Assembly (NCBI RefSeq): GCF_001686925.1 | Contig: NZ_LVEN01000042.1 | Coordinates: forward strand, 372,001 to 436,000 | Length of the DNA stretch: 64,000 nucleotides | Reading direction: 5' to 3' | Source: Flavobacterium piscis | Lineage (GTDB): Bacteria > Bacteroidota > Bacteroidia > Flavobacteriales > Flavobacteriaceae | Part shown: piece after piece, positions 59,650-64,000 of the stretch | Layout: the number at the start of each line of letters is the position of its first letter | Numbering within the stretch: the stretch's first letter is position 1 | The notes under the pieces: generated by a model | Databases searched by the model: none | Seen by the model: the letters and a program-made list of their open reading frames with translations, nothing else | What the model was told of the DNA's origin: nothing | Position numbers and translations under genes: made by a program

Positions 59650-60561
59650 TTAATTCAGACAGCTTGCAAGCGCAGTTTCTAAATCAGTAAATTGAAAATC
59701 AAATCCCATTTTTTTTATTTTTTCAGATGAAACTCTTTGACCTTCTAAAACCGCCACACTCATTTCACCTAAAACTATTTTAAGGACAAATGCAGGTGCT
59801 TTTGGAAGCCAGATTTTGTATCCAAATAAATTGGCCAGTGTTTTAGATAAACTCGCATTTGTGGTATTGTCTGTAACGCAGGAATTATAAGGGCCATGCA
59901 TTTGCTGGTCTGTAATAGCTTTTAGGTAAATATTGCATAAATCCTCAATGTGAATCCAGGGAACGTATTGTTTTCCTGTGCCTAAAATGGCACCAAAACC
60001 TGACTTAAAACTTGGAACAATTTTTTTTAGAAAACCTTCGTCTTTTCCCAATACAATTCCGGTTCTTATTTTTACGGTTCTAATGTTTAATGCATTTATT
60101 TTATCGACCGCTTTTTCCCATTCCTGGCAAGTGATGCCTAAAAAGTCATTTGCCGGCGTAGTATTTTCGGTACAGATATTTTCTTTAGTATAAGCGCCAT
60201 AAATTCCGACCGCGGAGGCAGAAACAAATGCATCCGGCTTTTTATTTGTTTTTTCTAAAACAGAAAAAATAAGATCAATGGGTTGTGTGCGGCTTTCCAG
60301 AATTTCTTTTTTACGTTTTTTAGTCCATCTTTTTTCAACAATTCCTTCTCCTGACAAATGAATAATGTAATCAGCTTTTGTTATCGCTTCTTCATCAATA
60401 TAATTGCGCGTCAAATCCCATTTGTAATAGGTGATCGATGAAGTATTTTTTCTGTCAGAGCGGCTTAAAATAGAGACTTCGAAACCATTATCAATAAGTA
60501 AATCGGTTAAGTGTTTGCCTATAAATCCAGTTCCTCCGGTAAGTAAAATATTTTTTGCCAT
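59650..60561 (-). CDS. TIGR01777 family NAD(P)-dependent epimerase
   Basis: A 303-residue SDR-extended protein of the SDR39U1 type. It begins LLTGGTGFIGKHLTDLLI and has IIHLSGEGIVEKRWTKKRKKE, SASAVGIYGAY and, near the C-terminus, the usual DUF1731 part (LPKAPAFVLKIVLGEMSVAV followed by LEGQRVSSEKIKKMGFDFQF). The molecular role is unknown. Confidence 0.88.
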   Translation of the reverse strand: MAKNILLTGGTGFIGKHLTDLLIDNGFEVSILSRSDRKNTSSITYYKWDLTRNYIDEEAITKADYIIHLSGEGIVEKRWTKKRKKEILESRTQPIDLIFSVLEKTNKKPDAFVSASAVGIYGAYTKENICTENTTPANDFLGITCQEWEKAVDKINALNIRTVKIRTGIVLGKDEGFLKKIVPSFKSGFGAILGTGKQYVPWIHIEDLCNIYLKAITDQQMHGPYNSCVTDNTTNASLSKTLANLFGYKIWLPKAPAFVLKIVLGEMSVAVLEGQRVSSEKIKKMGFDFQFTDLETALASCLN

Positions 60562-60659
60562 AATAGTTTATAATTTATTTAACAGCGTATTCTGTTTAAC
60601 GATAAGTAAAGATACTTAAACATTGATTACCTTTAAGGTAAATTAAAAAAATTAATAAG

Positions 60660-61322
60660 ATGGAAGCTAAAAATAAGATAATCAGTAAGGAAGACATCGT
60701 TTCAATATATATGGAAGAGGTTTTGGAAAAAGGACAAAAGCCAAAATCGGTTTATCATTTCGCAAAAGAAAATAATTTTACCGAAGCCGAGTTTTACGCT
60801 TTTTTTGGTACACTTGAAGGTTTAGAAAAAGAAATTTTCAGATTGTTTTTTGCCAATACAGTCGATTTGCTTCATAAAAATGCAGATTATCTGGAATACG
60901 ATATGAAAAACAAAATGCTGAGTTTCTATTTCACTTTTTTTGAAATCCTGACAGCCAACAGAAGTTATGTTTTACAATCTTTAAAATTCGACCGAAATCC
61001 GTTAAAAAACTTAGTGCAGCTTACTACGCTTCGCAATAGTTTTAAAGAATATGTTTCAGAAATCCTAACCGACGATTACAGATTAGAACAGGAAAAGTTG
61101 CAAAAGTTTCAGGAAAAAGGAATTCAGGAATCGGCCTGGTTGCAATTAATGCTTACCATAAAATTCTGGGTCGATGATGAATCAGCAGCTTTTGAGAAAA
61201 CAGATATTTTTATCGAAAAATCAGTAAATGCTTCATTTGAGTTAATGAATGTCACACCACTAAATCACTTGATAGATTTAGGTAAATTTCTTTTTAAAGA
61301 AAAAATCTACAGCAAACAATGA
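60660..61322 (+). CDS. TetR/AcrR-type transcriptional regulator
   Basis: A 220-residue protein. The N-terminal about 50 residues contain a helix-turn-helix of TetR type (ISKEDIVSIYMEEVLEKGQKPKS, then VYHFAKENNFTEAEFYAFFG); the rest is a helical ligand-binding domain. It is divergent from the epimerase and the first gene of an operon with a UbiB-type kinase and two SDR genes; the next ATG overlaps its stop by four bases. I infer it regulates this operon. The ligand is unknown. Confidence 0.82.
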   Translation: MEAKNKIISKEDIVSIYMEEVLEKGQKPKSVYHFAKENNFTEAEFYAFFGTLEGLEKEIFRLFFANTVDLLHKNADYLEYDMKNKMLSFYFTFFEILTANRSYVLQSLKFDRNPLKNLVQLTTLRNSFKEYVSEILTDDYRLEQEKLQKFQEKGIQESAWLQLMLTIKFWVDDESAAFEKTDIFIEKSVNASFELMNVTPLNHLIDLGKFLFKEKIYSKQ

Positions 61323-62623
61323 AAACAATCGATTATATACCAACATCAAAAATAGAAAGAGCCAGTAAATTGGTGCAAACCGGTGCGAAAATAGGTGTAA
61401 ACTATGTAAAGCATTATGCCGAAAAAATGGTGAATCCAGATTTGACACGCGATAAACTCAACGAAAACAACGCCGAAGACATTTACGACGGACTTAAAAG
61501 CCTGAAAGGAAGCGCGCTAAAAGTAGCCCAAATGCTAAGCATGGACAAGAACTTTTTGCCTCAGGCTTATGTCGAGAAGTTTTCATTGTCACAGTTTTCT
61601 GTTCCGCCGCTTTCGGCGCCATTGGTTTTAAAAACCTTTAAAACTAATTTTGGAAAAACACCTTACGAAATTTTCGATGAATTCAATGCCAATTCTGTCA
61701 ACGCAGCAAGTATTGGTCAGGTACATTTGGCGGTGAAAGACGGAAAAAAGTTAGCCGTTAAAATCCAATATCCAGGTGTTGCCAATAGTATTTCGTCAGA
61801 TTTGGCTTTGGTAAAACCCATCGCAATCAGAATGTTTAATCTACAAGGAAAAGATTCTGATAAATATTTTAAAGAAGTCGAAGATAAACTGATCGAAGAA
61901 ACCAATTACTTACTCGAATTAAAACAAAGCGAAGAAGTGGTAGAAGCGTGTAATAAAATCGAGAATTTACTTTTCCCGAGATATTATCCTGAGTTTTCAT
62001 CAGAGAAAATCATCACTATGGACTGGATGACAGGAATTCACCTTTCTGAGTTTACTGCTATCAATACAGACAAAGAAGTTGGCGATAAACTTGGGCAGGC
62101 ACTTTGGGACTTTTATATGTACCAAATTCATGTTCTTAGAAAAGTACACGCAGATCCGCATCCCGGAAACTTTTTGGTCGATGATCAGAACCGTTTGATT
62201 GCACTTGATTTTGGTTGTATGAAAACAATTCCCGAAGAATTTTATGTGCCTTACTTTGAGTTAATCAATAAAAATGTAATTACTGATAAAGCGCTTTTCA
62301 ATCAAAAATTGTTCGAATTAGAAATTCTTCGTCCGGATGATACTCCGGCAGAAATTGAATATTTTACCGAGATGTTTCATGATTTATTATCTCTTTTCAC
62401 GAAACCGTTCCAGAACGAAACCTTCGATTTTGCCGATGAAACTTTCTTTGACAGCATTGCCAAATTAGGAGAACGCTTCTCTAACGATACCAATCTCAAG
62501 AAAATGAACGGAAATCGCGGCTCTAAGCATTTCATTTATATGAACCGTACTTTTTTTGGCTTGTACAATTTAATGTTTGATTTGAAAGCGAAGATTGTGG
62601 TTAGTAATTATTTGAAATATTAG
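61319..62623 (+). CDS. AarF/ABC1/UbiB family kinase-like protein
   Basis: A 434-residue atypical kinase-like ATPase. The KxGQ-like segment is LKSLKGSALKVAQMLSMD, the modified nucleotide loop NAASIGQVHLAV, the lysine KLAVKIQYPG, and the catalytic region KVHADPHPGNFLVDD followed by IALDFGCM (DFG). These motifs are conserved in the UbiB family, associated with isoprenoid-lipid metabolism. No membrane tail is seen. In operon with a TetR-type gene and SDR genes. Confidence 0.9.
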   Translation: MKTIDYIPTSKIERASKLVQTGAKIGVNYVKHYAEKMVNPDLTRDKLNENNAEDIYDGLKSLKGSALKVAQMLSMDKNFLPQAYVEKFSLSQFSVPPLSAPLVLKTFKTNFGKTPYEIFDEFNANSVNAASIGQVHLAVKDGKKLAVKIQYPGVANSISSDLALVKPIAIRMFNLQGKDSDKYFKEVEDKLIEETNYLLELKQSEEVVEACNKIENLLFPRYYPEFSSEKIITMDWMTGIHLSEFTAINTDKEVGDKLGQALWDFYMYQIHVLRKVHADPHPGNFLVDDQNRLIALDFGCMKTIPEEFYVPYFELINKNVITDKALFNQKLFELEILRPDDTPAEIEYFTEMFHDLLSLFTKPFQNETFDFADETFFDSIAKLGERFSNDTNLKKMNGNRGSKHFIYMNRTFFGLYNLMFDLKAKIVVSNYLKY

Positions 62624-62665
62624 GAGTTAAAAAAAGCACTCGGATAATAAATTAAACTTTAATAA

Positions 62666-63349
62666 ATGAGAAACATTCTAATTATCGGAGGAAGTAAAGG
62701 AATCGGAAGTGCTGTTTTATTGCAACAGCTCGAAAGCAATCGAGTATATAATATCAGCAGGAGCGCGCCGGAACTTACGCATCCTAATCTTACTCATTTT
62801 GGTTTAGATGTATTGCAGGATGAACTTCCTGATATAGACGAAATAGATTCTTTAGTTTATTGTCCGGGTTCTATTACGCTAAAGCCTATCTCGAATTTAA
62901 GTGTTGATGATTTTAGAAAAGATTTCGAAATAAATGTCATTGGCGCTGTAAAAGTTATTCAGAAATATTTGCCTGTTTTAAAAAAAGGAGATGAACCTTC
63001 GATCGTTTTATTCAGTACCGTAGCCGTAAAATTAGGAATGCCTTTTCACGCCAGTATTGCAACTGCAAAAGCAGGTGTCGAAGGCTTGACAAAATCACTT
63101 GGGGCCGAATTAGCTTCTGTAGTTCGTGTCAATGCCATTGCGCCTACTATTACGGATACTTCACTTTCGGCTTCGATCTTGCGAAACGATCGCATGAAAG
63201 AAAACATGGTCGATCGCCATCCTATGAAAAGTTATTTAAAACCTGACGAAGTTGCTAATATGGTTGATTTCCTGATTTCTGAAAAAGCAAATTCTATTTC
63301 AGGTCAAATTTTCGAAATGGATTATGGATTAGTGACTTTTAAAATCTAG
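62666..63349 (+). CDS. SDR family oxidoreductase
   Basis: A 227-residue short-chain dehydrogenase: IIGGSKGIGSAVLLQQ at the nucleotide site, SLVYCPGSITL in place of NNAG, FSTVAVKLGM. The Tyr of the usual YxxxK is replaced: the expected site reads HASIATAKAGVEGL, keeping Lys but lacking Tyr. It therefore may not act as a normal dehydrogenase. It follows the UbiB-like gene after 42 bases. Confidence 0.83.
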   Translation: MRNILIIGGSKGIGSAVLLQQLESNRVYNISRSAPELTHPNLTHFGLDVLQDELPDIDEIDSLVYCPGSITLKPISNLSVDDFRKDFEINVIGAVKVIQKYLPVLKKGDEPSIVLFSTVAVKLGMPFHASIATAKAGVEGLTKSLGAELASVVRVNAIAPTITDTSLSASILRNDRMKENMVDRHPMKSYLKPDEVANMVDFLISEKANSISGQIFEMDYGLVTFKI

Positions 63350-63354
63350 ACACT

Positions 63355-64000
63355 ATGAAAATTCTCCTGACAGGTGCAACAGGTTACATTGGCAAACGTC
63401 TTTTGCCGCTTTTATTGGCGCAAGGACATCAGGTTATTTGTTGTGTAAGAGATAGAAACAGATTTTACATACCCGCAGATTTTCTGCAAAAAGTACAGGT
63501 CATTGAAGTCGATTTTCTTGAAAAAGAAACGCTGCAAGCAATCCCAGCCGATATTGATGCTGCTTTTTACCTTATTCATTCCATGTCAGGTTCTGATACC
63601 AATTATGATGAGTTAGAAAGTATTTCGGCAACTAATTTTACCGAAAGAATAAATCAGACTCAGGCACAACAAATCCTGTACTTAAGCGGAATTGTAAATG
63701 ACAAGTCACTTTCTAAACATTTGTCGTCCCGCAAAAATGTCGAAAGTATTTTAGCGAAATCAATAGTACCGTTAACCACTTTAAGAGCCGGAATTATTGT
63801 AGGATCGGGGAGTGCTTCTTTCGAAATTATCCGCGATTTGGTCAACAAACTTCCGGTGATGATTACACCCAAATGGCTTAATACAAAATGCCAGCCCATT
63901 GCGATAAACGATGTGTTAGAGTTTCTTTCAAAATCACTGTTAAATCCAGTCACTTATAATCAGAGTTTTGATATTGGAGGTCCGGATATACTCACCTACA
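63355..64000 (+). CDS. NAD(P)H-binding SDR (NmrA/YbjT-like), truncated by the window end
   Basis: An open frame from ATG 63355 that runs off the end after 215 codons. It begins MKILLTGATGYIGKRLLPLL, a Rossmann GxxGxxG, and continues as an atypical SDR (AFYLIHSMSGSDTNYDELES, ILYLSGIVNDKSLSKHL, TTLRAGIIVGSGSASFEII, then FDIGGPDILTY). It resembles YbjT-type proteins that carry a C-terminal DUF2867, but that part lies outside. It starts five bases after the SDR stop, so it is in the same operon. Confidence 0.85.
   Translation, partial: MKILLTGATGYIGKRLLPLLLAQGHQVICCVRDRNRFYIPADFLQKVQVIEVDFLEKETLQAIPADIDAAFYLIHSMSGSDTNYDELESISATNFTERINQTQAQQILYLSGIVNDKSLSKHLSSRKNVESILAKSIVPLTTLRAGIIVGSGSASFEIIRDLVNKLPVMITPKWLNTKCQPIAINDVLEFLSKSLLNPVTYNQSFDIGGPDILTY

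Overview
This window is chromosomal DNA from a member of the Bacteroidota, almost certainly a Flavobacterium or close relative. The evidence is the strong AT bias, promoters of the TTG-N17-23-TAnnTTTG type (clearest before rpmH, rpmE2, the ABC-F gene and the zapA operon), A-rich rather than Shine-Dalgarno leaders, many TonB-dependent or outer-membrane barrel proteins and lipoproteins, Bacteroidota domain families (DUF4252, DUF4199, DUF5522, PepSY-like), and a carbamoyl-phosphate synthase large subunit without its C-terminal regulatory domain. No rRNA, tRNA, intact insertion sequence, prophage or CRISPR array was seen.

Layout. 1-4.3 kb: the end of one small outer-membrane barrel gene and two complete paralogues, xerD, and a PAS histidine kinase. 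4.3-6.7 kb: rny, a probable 6S RNA, zapA and a coiled-coil gene, all on the minus strand. 6.9-12.4 kb: an M23 peptidase, a TonB-dependent receptor, a small membrane protein and an EF-hand-like lipoprotein. 12.7-19.9 kb (minus): a DUF2971 protein, an MsbA-like exporter, a DUF1016 nuclease, a phospho-sugar mutase, a glycosyltransferase and a DUF4199 membrane protein. 20-33 kb: rpmE2, a GlmU-like enzyme, a PepSY-like protein, an ABC-F ATPase, an outer-membrane porin paired with a Dcu-type C4-dicarboxylate carrier, a hydrolase, rpmH, carB and a YiaA-like protein. 33.4-37.1 kb: an ECF sigma, a putative anti-sigma and two DUF4252 genes, then an S41 peptidase.

37.2-48.3 kb is a vitamin B12 uptake and salvage locus. 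A cobalamin riboswitch precedes a BtuB-like receptor and a BtuG-like propeller lipoprotein. Upstream on the same strand are cobC, cobS, a bluB-cobT fusion, cobU, a four-helix-bundle gene and a CWC/DUF5522 cysteine-rich gene. A BtuFCD-type ABC importer is transcribed divergently. Together they would capture corrinoid at the surface, move it across both membranes, and rebuild the lower ligand.

48.5-64 kb: trmL, a pseudouridine synthase, an SDR, MepB, a second sigma module in which the partner gene encodes one protein with an inner-membrane segment, a long repeat linker and an outer-membrane-barrel-like end, a PrcB-like lipoprotein, rmuC, a thioesterase, a VOC protein, YceI, an epimerase, and a TetR/UbiB-kinase/SDR operon that runs off the end.

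The intergenic DNA is rich in short inverted-repeat elements of at least five sequence families (12.6-13.6, 20.4, 28.9, 43.5, 47.4, 48.3 and 58.5 kb), with no transposase in the window. The most unusual items are the envelope-spanning sigma regulator at 52-54.6 kb, the bluB-cobT fusion, the inverted-repeat-flanked four-helix-bundle gene inside the B12 operon, the DUF1016 nuclease gene inserted without spacing in a housekeeping operon and carrying a 29-nt palindrome, and the repeat families.
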